Of a stretch of 19,125 bases of DNA, positions 7,492 through 15,649 are shown in pieces. The position numbers and the translations under genes are program-made. Each line of letters starts with the position of its first letter. Positions within the stretch are counted from its first letter, which is position 1. The notes below the pieces were generated by a model. That model made no database searches, had not been told where the DNA came from, and saw only the letters and a program-made list of their open reading frames with translations. This stretch comes from CAZYWA01 sp964650975 [NCBI: uncultured bacterium] (GTDB lineage: Bacteria; JADJOY01), in assembly GCA_964650975.1 (NCBI GenBank), contig CAZYWA010000095.1, forward strand, positions 1-19,125, in the 5' to 3' direction.

Positions 7492-9165
7492 TCACGGCTC
7501 GGCTGCGGCGCCCGATCCGCGCGCCGCCTCCAGCTCGTCGCCGATGCCGGTCGGGAATCCGCTCACCAGGTGATGCACGACGGGCGGTTCGCTCGCGACG
7601 TGAAACGCGCGCAGCTTCGCCTGCACCTCGCGATCGGCGAAGGTCATGCGGTCGTGCTGGCGAACGTGCTCGATCCACGACTCCACCACGAACGCCTCCA
7701 TCTGCCGCGCCGGATCGGCCACGTCGCCGAAGAGGCCCCACGCGTAGGCACCGTCGCGGCGCCGGATGGCGCCCATCTCCTCCGCCGCTTCGCGGAACTC
7801 GTCGGCCTGGCGAGGGTCGATGCGGTACTCGATCGTGACCAGGACCGGGCCGCGGTCGTGGTCGAGGGGCGCCGCGGGTGTGGGCGCCGGCCACAGCCGG
7901 GACGGCTCGAAATCACGCTCGCCCGCCTCCTCCACCGCGACGCGACGGCCGAGGATCACGCCCGCGAGCAGCCCCGCGGCCGCCGCGAGCAGCGTGTCGT
8001 CGAGGCCCACGCGCTCGGCGAGCGCTCCCCACGCCGCGGCGCCGAGCGCCAATCCGCCCTGGAACACCAGCATGTAGAGCGCCATGGCTCGCGCCCGGAT
8101 CCAGCCCGGCACCGAGGTCTGGGTGACCACGTTGAAGGTCGCCATCGTGGTGAGCCAGCCGCCGCCGGCCACCGCCATCGCGAGCCCCACGATCACCGGC
8201 TGGCGCGACGAGCCGAGAGCCACCGCGGACACCGCGAACGCGAACGTGCCGAGCGCGATCCGGCCCTCCACCGAAAGCTTGCTCCCCACCCAGGGCAGCG
8301 CCGCCGCGCCCGACACCGCACCCAGACCGAGCGCACCGAGCAGCAGGCCGTAGCCGCTCGCGTCGAGGCCCAGCTTGTGCCGCGCCACCAGCGGCATGAG
8401 CCCCCAAGTGGCACTGGCGCACGCGACGAAGAGCCCGGTGCGCGCGAGCACCGCGCGCAGCGCCGGCGCGTTCCGCGCGTAGCGCACGCCCGCGCGCATC
8501 GCTCCCGCGACCCGCTCCGCCGGCACCAGGCTTGCGCGCGGCGGCCGCTTCCAGCTCGCGAGCACCACGACCACCGCCAGGAACGACCCGGCGTTGAAGA
8601 AGAATGCACCGCCCGGTCCCCAGCGGCCGACGATCAATCCACCCAGAGCCGGTCCGACGGCGCGCGCCAGATTGACCGCGATCGAGCCCAGCGACACCGC
8701 CGACGGCACTTCCGGGCGCGGCACCAGGTCGGGAGTCAGCGCCTGCCACGCGGGCCCGTTGAACGCATTGCCCACGCCCAGACAGAAGGTCATCACCAGC
8801 AGCACGGTCGCGCTGGTGTGTCCGGTCGTGGTGAGCGCCCCCAGGCTCGCCGCCGCCGCCAGCATCCAGAGCTGCGTGCCGAGCAAGAGCCGCCGCCGGT
8901 CGACCACGTCGGCCAGCGCTCCCGCGGGCAGTGCCAGGAGCAGCATCGGCGCGGTGCCCGCCGTCTGCACCAGCGACACCATGAGCGGCGACGGCGCCAG
9001 CGACGTCATCAGCCAGCCGGCACCCACCTCGTGCATCCAGGTGCCGACGAACGACACCATCGAGCTGATCCAGATCGCGCGGTAGAGCGGATACCGAAAC
9101 GGCGTCCAGAGCGACGGCCGCACCTCGATCGCCGCGGGCGCGGTGGGAGGGATCGAGGTGGCCAT
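7492..9165 (-). CDS. MFS exporter with C-terminal monooxygenase-like domain
   Basis: A 557-residue transporter of the MFS_3 (enterobactin-exporter-like) group. About twelve hydrophobic segments span residues 25-410, with the inter-helix 2/3 motif A variant GALADVVDRRRLL at 82-94. After a short linker a soluble domain (about 439-530; VLVTIEYRIDP..DEFREA..EMG...RRDGAYAWGLF) resembles a ferredoxin-like antibiotic-biosynthesis-monooxygenase fold; many MFS_3 proteins carry this tail, so it is typical rather than a new fusion. I place the start at ATG 9165, where MFS similarity soon begins; a GTG at 9228 would add 21 low-complexity residues. Likely exports a small molecule such as a siderophore or drug. 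Divergent from the metallopeptidase; upstream partner of the TSUP permease. Confidence 0.88.
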   Translation of the reverse strand: MATSIPPTAPAAIEVRPSLWTPFRYPLYRAIWISSMVSFVGTWMHEVGAGWLMTSLAPSPLMVSLVQTAGTAPMLLLALPAGALADVVDRRRLLLGTQLWMLAAAASLGALTTTGHTSATVLLVMTFCLGVGNAFNGPAWQALTPDLVPRPEVPSAVSLGSIAVNLARAVGPALGGLIVGRWGPGGAFFFNAGSFLAVVVVLASWKRPPRASLVPAERVAGAMRAGVRYARNAPALRAVLARTGLFVACASATWGLMPLVARHKLGLDASGYGLLLGALGLGAVSGAAALPWVGSKLSVEGRIALGTFAFAVSAVALGSSRQPVIVGLAMAVAGGGWLTTMATFNVVTQTSVPGWIRARAMALYMLVFQGGLALGAAAWGALAERVGLDDTLLAAAAGLLAGVILGRRVAVEEAGERDFEPSRLWPAPTPAAPLDHDRGPVLVTIEYRIDPRQADEFREAAEEMGAIRRRDGAYAWGLFGDVADPARQMEAFVVESWIEHVRQHDRMTFADREVQAKLRAFHVASEPPVVHHLVSGFPTGIGDELEAARGSGAAAEP

Positions 9166-9241
9166 GGCAGTCGGCTCGTCCGCCGCAGCGACGGAAGCGC
9201 GAAGATTAACCGCTACTCGGCCCGCCACGGACGAGTGCGCA

Positions 9242-9271
9242 TTGGCCGTGGCACTCCGCTGCGGGGATACT
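9242..9271 (+). promoter_or_regulatory. Candidate sigma70 promoter of the metallopeptidase gene
   Basis: TTGGCC (9242-9247) and GATACT (9266-9271) each match 4 of 6 consensus bases with an 18-nt spacer, placing transcription start about 30 nt before the ATG at 9309. It lies in the 143-nt divergent region between the MFS and peptidase genes. Consensus is moderate only. Confidence 0.38.
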
Positions 9272-9308
9272 GCCGGACATCTCGCACGTCCGAGCGCGGA
9301 GGGGCGCC

Positions 9309-10181
9309 ATGAAGTGGGAGCCAGGTGAGACGAGTGAGAACATCGAGGATCGGCGCGCCGAAACGGGCGAAGGAGGAGGGCGTCGCATCGGCGGCATCCA
9401 CGTCGGCATCGGCGGCACGATCGTGCTGCTGGTGCTGAGCGTGGTCTTCAAGCAGAACTTCTTCGCGCTGCTCGACCCGGGCGCCTCGAACGGCGGCAAC
9501 AGCGCTCCGGTGTCGCAGCTCTCGCCCGAGCAGCAGGCCGAGCAGGATCGGCTGGTCAAGTTCGTGTCGTTCGTGCTCGACAGCGTGCAGAACACGTGGA
9601 CGCGGGTGCTGCCGGCTTCCGGCGCCCAATACCGCCCTGCGAAGCTGGTGCTGTTCCGCGACGGGATCGATTCGGCGTGCGGGCTCGCCGAATCCGCCAC
9701 CGGCCCCTTCTACTGTCCGGGCGACGAGAAGGTCTACCTCGACCTCGGCTTCTACGACGAGCTACGCGACCGCTTCGGCGCACCCGGCGACTTCGCGCAG
9801 GCCTACGTGCTGGCTCACGAGCTCGGCCACCACGTGCAGAAGATCCTCGGCATCGAGGCGCGCATGCGCGAGCAGCAGCGAGAATCCCCCGACGAAGCGA
9901 ATGCGCTGTCGGTGCGGCTCGAGCTGCAAGCCGATTGCCTCGCGGGCATCTGGGGTCACGAGACCGCCGACCAGAAGATCCTCGACCCGGGAGACATCGA
10001 AGAGGGCCTGCAGGCAGCCTCCTCCGTGGGAGACGATCGGCTGCAACGCATGGCGACCGGCCACGTGAACCCCGACGGGTTCACCCACGGGACCTCGGCG
10101 CAGCGCAGCCGCTGGTTCAAACGCGGCTTCGACAGCGGCGAAGTGAAGCAGTGCGACACCTTCGCCAGCCGCGCGCTGTAG
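9309..10181 (+). CDS. ypfJ: YpfJ-like neutral zinc metallopeptidase
   Basis: A 290-residue membrane-anchored protein of the YpfJ/neutral zinc metallopeptidase family. One hydrophobic segment (about residues 33-48, IGGTIVLLVLSVVF) follows a charged N-terminus; the catalytic domain is periplasmic by inference. The zinc site is HELGHH (H170, E171, H174) with the gluzincin-type third ligand E205 in ELQADCLAG. The family's paired cysteines C124 and C136 (in DSACGLAES...FYCPGDEKVY) are present, and the C-terminus has the usual RWFKRGF...C segment. The start is supported by a strong GGAGGGG at 9298-9304. Physiological substrate of this family is poorly defined. The gene is monocistronic; its 3' end is followed within 15-20 nt by the GGAG hairpin pair and a convergent gene. 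Confidence 0.92.
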   Translation: MKWEPGETSENIEDRRAETGEGGGRRIGGIHVGIGGTIVLLVLSVVFKQNFFALLDPGASNGGNSAPVSQLSPEQQAEQDRLVKFVSFVLDSVQNTWTRVLPASGAQYRPAKLVLFRDGIDSACGLAESATGPFYCPGDEKVYLDLGFYDELRDRFGAPGDFAQAYVLAHELGHHVQKILGIEARMREQQRESPDEANALSVRLELQADCLAGIWGHETADQKILDPGDIEEGLQAASSVGDDRLQRMATGHVNPDGFTHGTSAQRSRWFKRGFDSGEVKQCDTFASRAL

Positions 10182-10194
10182 CCGTTCCGGCGCC

Positions 10195-10361
10195 GAGCAC
10201 CCGCGCGGAGACCGCGCGGCTCCACCCGAACCCGCGCGAGCGACCGAAGTCTCGACGATCGACCGCGATCACCACCGATTGCCCGCGACCTCGCGATCCG
10301 GCGCGATTGCTGTGATCTCGCACGATCCCGTTGGAGCCCGCCGGTCTCCGGCGGGCAGCGA
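10195..10361. repeat. REPIN-like inverted pair 1 (TCT-loop subtype)
   Basis: Minus-oriented copy 10195-10224 and plus-oriented copy 10332-10361, with GGAG heads facing each other across a 107-nt spacer. Plus copy: T-GGAG, stem CCCGCCGG/CCGGCGGG (10337-10344/10348-10355), loop TCT, tail CAGCG. Minus copy, read on its own strand: T-GGAG, stem CCGCGCGG/CCGCGCGG (10212-10219/10201-10208), loop TCT, tail GTGC. The two hairpins sit just beyond the stops of the convergent peptidase and radical SAM genes, so each could also act as a terminator. The remaining spacer shows only short GATCAC/GTGATC inverted repeats. Confidence 0.82.
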
Positions 10362-10382
10362 CCGATCGGGCGCGGAGCCGCT

Positions 10383-11984
10383 TCAGGCTTCGAGCGCCGT
10401 GCCGAGCGCCGCCACGTGCGCGCGCTGCCCGCGCTCGGTGCCTTCGGTCCGCATCGGCGCCATCGGGGCGCCTTTGGCACCCACCGGACGCCGCTCGACG
10501 TATTGCGAGAAGGGCTGCGAGCGCTTGCGCCACACGCCCATCCCGTTTCGCACCAGCCGTCTCAGCCGAGCTTCGGGCAACCAGCCGACCCAGCCGCGGC
10601 GGATCCGCGCCCGCGCGACCTTCGAGTAGATCCGGCCCAGCCGGCCGCGGTGCTTGGCGTCGATGTATCCCGAGAATTCGTGGACGTCACAGATGAACCG
10701 CGACCACTCGGGCGTGCACGCCACGTTCAGGTCCTTGAACTCGGCCGAGACCCAGTCCTCGAGGCGCGGCGGCGGCGTCCAGCCCGCTTTCACCGCGACG
10801 TCGTAGAGCGGCGTCCCCGGATACGGCGAGAAGAGCGAGCAGTTGTAGACGAACGCGTCCGGGTTGTCGGTGAGCAGCTGCTCCATGAGCTTCAAGGTGT
10901 CGCTGACCTCGGTCAGCGTCTCCTCCGGAAAGCCCACCATGAAGTTGTAGTGGGGAACGATCCCGGCCTGGCGGAGCTTCTTGTTCGCGACCAGGCACTC
11001 CTCGGGAGTCGTGTACTTGTCGATCCGCTGCTGGGTGGTGACCGAGCCCGACTCGATGCCGATACGCAGCTCGCGGATCCCGGCGCGGTTCAGGAGCCGC
11101 AGGAAATCCACGTCGTAGCGCGAGATGTAATCGATCCGGCAGTTGGCGTTGTAGAACTCGACCTCGAGCCCGCGCGCCACGATGCGCTCGGCGATCTCGC
11201 CCACCCGGCGCTTCGACTGGAAGAAGTTGTCGTCGAGCATGAACACGGCCTCGAGGTCGAAGCGCGTGATCAGATTCTCGATCTCCTCCACCACCTTGGC
11301 CGGCGAGCGCGACCGGAACCGCATGTCGTTGAACTCGAGGTTGTAGCAGTAGCCGCACGGGTGCGCGCAGCCGCGGCTCGACTGGTACGCGAGCGACGCC
11401 TTGCCGGTGTAGAAGGCGGTGATCTTGTAGGAGTCGATGTTGGGGATGAGCGTGTAGTCGATCGAGGGCAGCTTCTCGACCTCGAGCAGCGGGCGCGGCG
11501 CGGTTCGAACCGGGACACCGCCGCGCTTGAACCCGATCCCCGTCACTTCCGTCAGGTCGCGACCCTCGACCAGCGCTCGCGCCAGGTCCGGCGCCGTGGC
11601 GTCGCCCTCGCCGATCACCACCGCGTCGACGTCCGCATGGGCGAGCGTCTGGTCGGGCAGCAGGCTCGGGTGCACGCCACCCCACACCACCGGCACGCGC
11701 GGCGCCACCTCGCGGCAAATGCGCGACGCCTCGAGCCCGCCCTTGATCTGCACTCCGGTCATCGACGACACGCCGAGGAAGACCGGCGCCGGATCGAGCG
11801 CGGAGCGAAGCCTCGCTCGCCAGTCCTCGTGGACCCGCTGATCGACGATCTCGACCTCGAAGCCCGCGGCCACCAGCGGGGTCGCGATCGCCAGCGTTCC
11901 GAGCGGCAGGATCTGGCGATCCTGGAAACGCCCGGCACGGCGCACGTCGTGGTGGTCGGGGAAGAAGAGAACGACTCGGTTCAT
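10383..11984 (-). CDS. B12-binding-domain radical SAM protein
   Basis: A 533-residue enzyme with an N-terminal cobalamin-binding-type Rossmann domain (about 1-140: PLGTLAIATPLVAAGFEVEIVD, GVSSMTG, WGGVHPSL, DAVVIGEGD) followed by a radical SAM core. The [4Fe-4S] cysteines are C206, C210 and C213 in RGCAHPCGYCYN. It belongs to the broad class B radical SAM methylase/BchE/HpnJ-like set. No DxHxxG cobalamin-ligand motif is seen, as is common in this set, so B12 use is inferred from family. The last about 40 residues are a low-complexity basic/Ala-rich tail. Possible reactions are methylation, C-C cyclisation or hopanoid tailoring; I cannot choose. It lies 86 nt downstream of the P450 on the same strand and ends 20-30 nt before an outward hairpin. 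Confidence 0.9.
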   Translation of the reverse strand: MNRVVLFFPDHHDVRRAGRFQDRQILPLGTLAIATPLVAAGFEVEIVDQRVHEDWRARLRSALDPAPVFLGVSSMTGVQIKGGLEASRICREVAPRVPVVWGGVHPSLLPDQTLAHADVDAVVIGEGDATAPDLARALVEGRDLTEVTGIGFKRGGVPVRTAPRPLLEVEKLPSIDYTLIPNIDSYKITAFYTGKASLAYQSSRGCAHPCGYCYNLEFNDMRFRSRSPAKVVEEIENLITRFDLEAVFMLDDNFFQSKRRVGEIAERIVARGLEVEFYNANCRIDYISRYDVDFLRLLNRAGIRELRIGIESGSVTTQQRIDKYTTPEECLVANKKLRQAGIVPHYNFMVGFPEETLTEVSDTLKLMEQLLTDNPDAFVYNCSLFSPYPGTPLYDVAVKAGWTPPPRLEDWVSAEFKDLNVACTPEWSRFICDVHEFSGYIDAKHRGRLGRIYSKVARARIRRGWVGWLPEARLRRLVRNGMGVWRKRSQPFSQYVERRPVGAKGAPMAPMRTEGTERGQRAHVAALGTALEA

Positions 11985-12037
11985 GGGGCGCTCGGGCGTC
12001 CCTTCACTCTAGCGCGGTTCAAGCCCAGGTCGCGACC

Positions 12038-12058
12038 CGGAGGGCTGCGGTCCCTCCC
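12038..12058 (-). terminator. Weak hairpin between P450 and radical SAM genes
   Basis: GGAGGG (12039-12044) pairs with CCCTCC (12052-12057) around a 7-nt loop, 14 nt beyond the P450 stop and upstream of the radical SAM start. It also contains GGAG and GGTCCCTC, both parts of the GGAG hairpin family, so it may be a decayed single copy rather than a terminator. No T-run. Confidence 0.3.
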
Positions 12059-12070
12059 ATCCCGGCCCGC

Positions 12071-13252
12071 TCAAGACCGGTCGAACTCCACGAGCAGCCG
12101 CTCGGGGCCTCGGAACGCCATGCCCACGATGCCGCCTTCGTGCTCGGGTGCGAAGCGAATGTTGGGGAGCCGGTCGAGGAGCGCGTCGAGGGCCACGCGC
12201 GCTTCCGCGTAGGCGAGCCGCGAGCCGGCGCAGAAGTGGCGCCCCTGGCCGAACCCCACCATCGCGCTGGTGTCGCGCGCCACGTCCCAGCGGTTGGGCT
12301 CGGCGAAGACGTTCGGGTCGCGGTTCGCCGAACCGAGCGACACCAGGAAGCGCGACCCGACCGGCAGCTCGACTCCGGCGATCGTGGTGGGCTTGGCGTT
12401 CTCGCGCCACACGAGCTGCACCGGCCCCTCCCAGCGCAGCGTCTCGTCGAGCACCGGCTGCATCAGCTCGCGATTGGCGCGCAGCTCCTCCAGCACGTCG
12501 CGATGGGTGAGCAGCGCGTACATCGCGTTGCCGATCAGGTGGTACGTGGTCTCGGCGCCGGCGATCACCAAGAGCCGCAGGAAGCTCTTCACCTCCTCGT
12601 CGGTGAGACGCTCGCCGTCGATCTCGGTTTGCACCAGCTGGCTCACCATGTCGCCGGTGGGCTCGCGGCGGCGGCTCTCGATCACCGGCTCCAGGTACTT
12701 GCCGAGCTTGTGCGCGGCCTTCATGCCGAGCACCGGATCGGTGCCGACGCGGGTGAGGTCGATGGCCCAGCGGTGCACCTGCTCGTAGTCCTCGACCGGC
12801 AGCCCGAGGATGCTCACGAACACCCGGAGCGGGAACGTGAAGGTGAAGGCCTGGACCAGATCGGCGTGTCCTTCGCGAGCGAACCCGTCGATCAGCTCGT
12901 GGGCGACCTTCTCCATCCGCGCCGCCACGTCGCCGCGCAGCGCCCGCGGCGCCAGATGCGGCGTGATGAGCTGGCGATGCTTGGTGTGCTCGCGCCCGTC
13001 CATCTCGATGATGGTGCGCCCGATCACGAACCCGATGCCCTGCGCGTTCGCCTTGCTCGAGAACACCTCGTCGTCCACCAGCGCGCGCAGCACGTCCTCG
13101 TGGCGGCTCAAGAGGAACGCCTCGTAACCGGTGCCCCACATCTTGAGCACCGGCGATTCGGCGCGCAGCCGCGCGTAGACCGAGTACGGGTCGGGCACCG
13201 GCGCAGACTCGTTGCCGCCGAAGAGCTCGATCAGGGTGATGGTTTCGCTCAT
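12071..13252 (-). CDS. Cytochrome P450, side-chain degradation cluster
   Basis: A 393-residue class I-type bacterial P450. I-helix motif AGAETT at 231-236, ExxR as E270-T-L-R273, and the haem loop FGQGRHFCAG (334-343) with C341 as ligand; the substrate-recognition start EMDGREHTKHRQL (83-95) is typical of soluble bacterial CYPs. Catalytic elements are complete. The ATG at 13252 overlaps the stop of the acyl-CoA dehydrogenase gene by 4 nt, deciding this start over a longer upstream frame. Sequence is quite different from the P450 at 3415-4746, so they are not recent duplicates. Co-occurrence with CoA ligase, paired dehydrogenases and the Ltp/DUF35 genes is reminiscent of CYP125/CYP142 terminal oxidation of sterol side chains, but the family cannot be assigned by eye. 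No ferredoxin gene is adjacent. Confidence 0.92.
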   Translation of the reverse strand: MSETITLIELFGGNESAPVPDPYSVYARLRAESPVLKMWGTGYEAFLLSRHEDVLRALVDDEVFSSKANAQGIGFVIGRTIIEMDGREHTKHRQLITPHLAPRALRGDVAARMEKVAHELIDGFAREGHADLVQAFTFTFPLRVFVSILGLPVEDYEQVHRWAIDLTRVGTDPVLGMKAAHKLGKYLEPVIESRRREPTGDMVSQLVQTEIDGERLTDEEVKSFLRLLVIAGAETTYHLIGNAMYALLTHRDVLEELRANRELMQPVLDETLRWEGPVQLVWRENAKPTTIAGVELPVGSRFLVSLGSANRDPNVFAEPNRWDVARDTSAMVGFGQGRHFCAGSRLAYAEARVALDALLDRLPNIRFAPEHEGGIVGMAFRGPERLLVEFDRS

Positions 13253-14337
13253 GAAGGCCTCGTCTCTTCGTCGATCACCAGCTTGGCCAGCTCGTCGAGC
13301 CAGTGATCCGATCCGCCCCAGTCCTGCCCCAGGCTCAAGAGCCGCTTGTAGAAGAGGTGCAAGTCCATCTCCCAGGTGAATCCGGCGCCGCCGAAGATCT
13401 GGATGGCGCTCGCCGCGACCCGCGCGTAGTGCTCCGACGCGAACGCCTTGGTGAGCGCCGCGGCGCGGTGGCGCTCGCGCGACTCGGCGGCATCGGCGGC
13501 CCAGAGCGCGTAGTAGGTACCGGCGCGGCCGGTCTCGATGGTCTGAAGCATCTCGGCGCACAGGTGCGCGACGGCCTGGAAGGTGCCGATCGGCTTGCCG
13601 AACTGGACCCGGGTCTTGGCGTAGGCGACTGCTCGCTCCATCGCGGCCTGCGCCGCGCCCAGGCCGTCCGCGGCGAGGCCGATGGCGACCCGATCGATCG
13701 CGCCCTCGATCGCGTCGATCGGGCCGAGCAGCTCCGCCGCACAGCCGTCGAGCGTGAGGGTCGCGAAGCGGCGGGTGCCGTCGATCGTGGGCTGCCGAGC
13801 GACCTCGACCCCGGCGTCGCCGCGTTTCACGGCCCACACGTGGCTGCCGGCCGTCACCAGGAAGAGCTCGGCGGCCATGCCGTCGAGCACGTGAAGCTTG
13901 CGGCCGGTGAGACGGCCCTGGGCTTCATCGGTGATCGGCTCGCGCCAGCGGGCGAAGCTTCGGCCCTCGTCGACCAGCGCCAGCGTCGCGACCGTCGTAC
14001 CCGCCGCCACGGCGCGTACGTGATCGCGTGCGTCGAGCGCCACGAGGGCCGACGCAGCGCCCACGCTGGAGGCGAGAAACGGGCCGGGATGGGCCATGCG
14101 TCCCATTTCCTCCAGCACCACGCCGGCTTCCTGCATTCCCGCGCCGACTCCACCGAGCGCTTCCGGGACCAGCAGCCCCAGCAATCCGAGGTCACCGAGG
14201 CCGCGCCACACCTCGTCGCTGGTGCCGCGAGGGTCGTTCCAGCTCCGGAGCACCCACGAGAGCGGCGCTTTCTCCGCCAAGAACCGCCGCACGGTGGCGC
14301 GCAGCTCTTCCTGTTCCGGGGTGAAAAAGGCGTCCAT
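13249..14337 (-). CDS. Short acyl-CoA dehydrogenase, probable non-catalytic partner subunit
   Basis: A 362-residue acyl-CoA dehydrogenase-fold protein, shorter than typical homotetrameric enzymes (about 380-400). N-terminal helical domain begins FFTPEQEELRATVRRFL; LGLLGLLVPEALGGVG is the usual early motif; the C-terminal domain has RVQFGKPIGTFQAVAHLCAEM and ends FTWEMDLHLFYKR. Neither usual position for the catalytic Glu is filled: the LxxER-type site reads as GLAADGLG, and there is no YEG near the C-terminus. This is the pattern of the second subunit of alpha2-beta2 FadE pairs in actinobacterial steroid degradation (for example ChsE4-ChsE5). The likely partner is the dehydrogenase gene upstream on the same strand, separated by 154 nt containing a REPIN-like pair. 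The ATG at 14337 starts the conserved domain; no Shine-Dalgarno is visible. Confidence 0.88.
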   Translation of the reverse strand: MDAFFTPEQEELRATVRRFLAEKAPLSWVLRSWNDPRGTSDEVWRGLGDLGLLGLLVPEALGGVGAGMQEAGVVLEEMGRMAHPGPFLASSVGAASALVALDARDHVRAVAAGTTVATLALVDEGRSFARWREPITDEAQGRLTGRKLHVLDGMAAELFLVTAGSHVWAVKRGDAGVEVARQPTIDGTRRFATLTLDGCAAELLGPIDAIEGAIDRVAIGLAADGLGAAQAAMERAVAYAKTRVQFGKPIGTFQAVAHLCAEMLQTIETGRAGTYYALWAADAAESRERHRAAALTKAFASEHYARVAASAIQIFGGAGFTWEMDLHLFYKRLLSLGQDWGGSDHWLDELAKLVIDEETRPS

Positions 14338-14357
14338 CAACGGCTCGTCCGATCGAA

Positions 14358-14453
14358 CGCTCGCGCGCGAGGGACCGCGCGCGCTCCAGCCAACGGACCC
14401 GCGACCCTGGCGCAGCGGGCCCTGGAGGCCCGCCGGTCCCTCGGCGGGCAGCG
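14358..14453. repeat. REPIN-like inverted pair 2 (6-nt loop subtype)
   Basis: Minus-oriented copy 14358-14388 and plus-oriented copy 14423-14453, heads facing inward across 34 nt. Plus copy: T-GGAG, stem GCCCGCCG/CGGCGGGC (14428-14435/14442-14449), loop GTCCCT, tail AGCG. Minus copy on its own strand: T-GGAG, stem CGCGCGCG/CGCGCGCG (14376-14383/14362-14369), loop GTCCCT, tail AGCG. Both are exactly head 4, stem 8, loop 6, stem 8, tail 4. The pair separates two dehydrogenase genes that would otherwise be adjacent in one operon. Confidence 0.85.
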
Positions 14454-14491
14454 ATCGAGTGCGCTCCACCCCGGATCACCCATCGACCCAA

Positions 14492-15649
14492 TCATCCCTT
14501 CGGCAACCCCAGCACGCGGGTGGCGAGGATGTTGCGGTTCACTTGCGTGGTGCCGCCGGCGATCGAGGTGGCGCGCACGTACACGCGCTGATCGCCCCAG
14601 CTGCCGGTGTTGGCGTCGGGGCCGAGCACCGCGCCGGCCGCGGCGGCGATCGCGTTCTCGACGTCCGACCACACCAGCTTCGCGACCGATCCCTCCGGGC
14701 CCGGGGCGCGCTTGGTGATGCTCGCCGAGAGCGCGCGGTCCGCGAGGAACTTCATGTGCTCGGCCAGCACGTAGGCGCGCGCCAGCTCGCGGCGCTTGAG
14801 TGGATCGGCGGTGGCCGGCCGGCCGTCGACGGTGGTGGCGCGCGCCCGCTCGATGAGCTTCGCCATGCGACGGCGCACGTGCAGATGAAGCGACGCCACT
14901 CCCGCACGCTCGTGACTGAGCGTCGCCATCGCCACCTTCCAGCCCGCGTTTTGCGCTCCGAGCAGCGCCGACACCGGCACCCGGACGTCCTCGAAGAAAA
15001 GCTCGGAAAATTCCCGTCCACCCGTGATGGTGACGATCGGTCGCACCACGACGCCCGGGCTCTTCATGTCGACGAGCAAGCACGAGAGCCCTTCGTGCTT
15101 GGGCGCGGACGCGTCGGTGCGCACCAAGAGCTCGCACCACTGCGCGTACTCGCCGAGGGTGGTCCACACCTTCTGCCCGTTCACCACGAAATGCTCGCCG
15201 TCCGGACGCGCGCTGGTGGCGAGCGACGCGAGATCGCTGCCGGCGTTGGGCTCGGAGAAGCCCTGGCACCAGATCTCGTCGCCGCGGAGCATCGGCCGCA
15301 GGAAGCGGCCTTTCTGCTCGTCGGTGCCGTAGGTCATGATCGCGGGCGCGATGTTCGAGAGGCCGATCACGTTGATCGGCGCCGGCGCCTCGGCGCGGCT
15401 CATCTCCTCGGCGAACACGACCTGCTCGATCACGCTCGCTTCGCGACCGCCGTGGACCCTGGGCCACGAGATCGCGGCGAAGCCGGCGTCGGCGAGCGTC
15501 CGGTTCCACGCACGGAACCGCTCGACCAGCTCGGGCGTGAGATCGTCACGCACCGTGACGCCGCGCAGGTCGGCCGGCAGATGCTCGTCGAGCCACGCGC
15601 GCACGGTGGCGCGGAATTCATCGGCCTCGGGCGGATAGCGAAAGTCCAT
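14492..15649 (-). CDS. Acyl-CoA dehydrogenase, probable catalytic subunit
   Basis: A 385-residue FAD-dependent acyl-CoA dehydrogenase. The FAD/substrate motif CQGFSEPNAGSDLA (128-141) and VNGQKVWTT (157-164) are intact, and the C-terminus carries the flavin-contact motif SIAGGTTQVNRNIL. The probable catalytic base is E247 in LSHERAG, the isovaleryl-CoA-dehydrogenase-like position; from memory the same residue number is reported for ChsE4 of Mycobacterium tuberculosis. The C-terminal Glu of the MCAD type is absent. Together with the shorter dehydrogenase downstream it fits an alpha2-beta2 enzyme forming a trans-2-enoyl-CoA on a bulky side chain. It starts 52 nt after the acyl-CoA synthetase gene on the same strand. 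No clear Shine-Dalgarno precedes the ATG. Confidence 0.93.
   Translation of the reverse strand: MDFRYPPEADEFRATVRAWLDEHLPADLRGVTVRDDLTPELVERFRAWNRTLADAGFAAISWPRVHGGREASVIEQVVFAEEMSRAEAPAPINVIGLSNIAPAIMTYGTDEQKGRFLRPMLRGDEIWCQGFSEPNAGSDLASLATSARPDGEHFVVNGQKVWTTLGEYAQWCELLVRTDASAPKHEGLSCLLVDMKSPGVVVRPIVTITGGREFSELFFEDVRVPVSALLGAQNAGWKVAMATLSHERAGVASLHLHVRRRMAKLIERARATTVDGRPATADPLKRRELARAYVLAEHMKFLADRALSASITKRAPGPEGSVAKLVWSDVENAIAAAAGAVLGPDANTGSWGDQRVYVRATSIAGGTTQVNRNILATRVLGLPKG

Noticed and set aside
7492-8100. MFS transporter plus monooxygenase domain as a novel fusion
   Set aside because: A C-terminal domain of this kind is a regular part of many MFS_3 proteins, so it is ordinary for the family.
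13253-13837. 588-codon version of the second P450
   Set aside because: The additional N-terminal part is antisense-free but out of frame with the upstream acyl-CoA dehydrogenase and has no domain; the ATGA overlap at 13249-13252 fixes the start.
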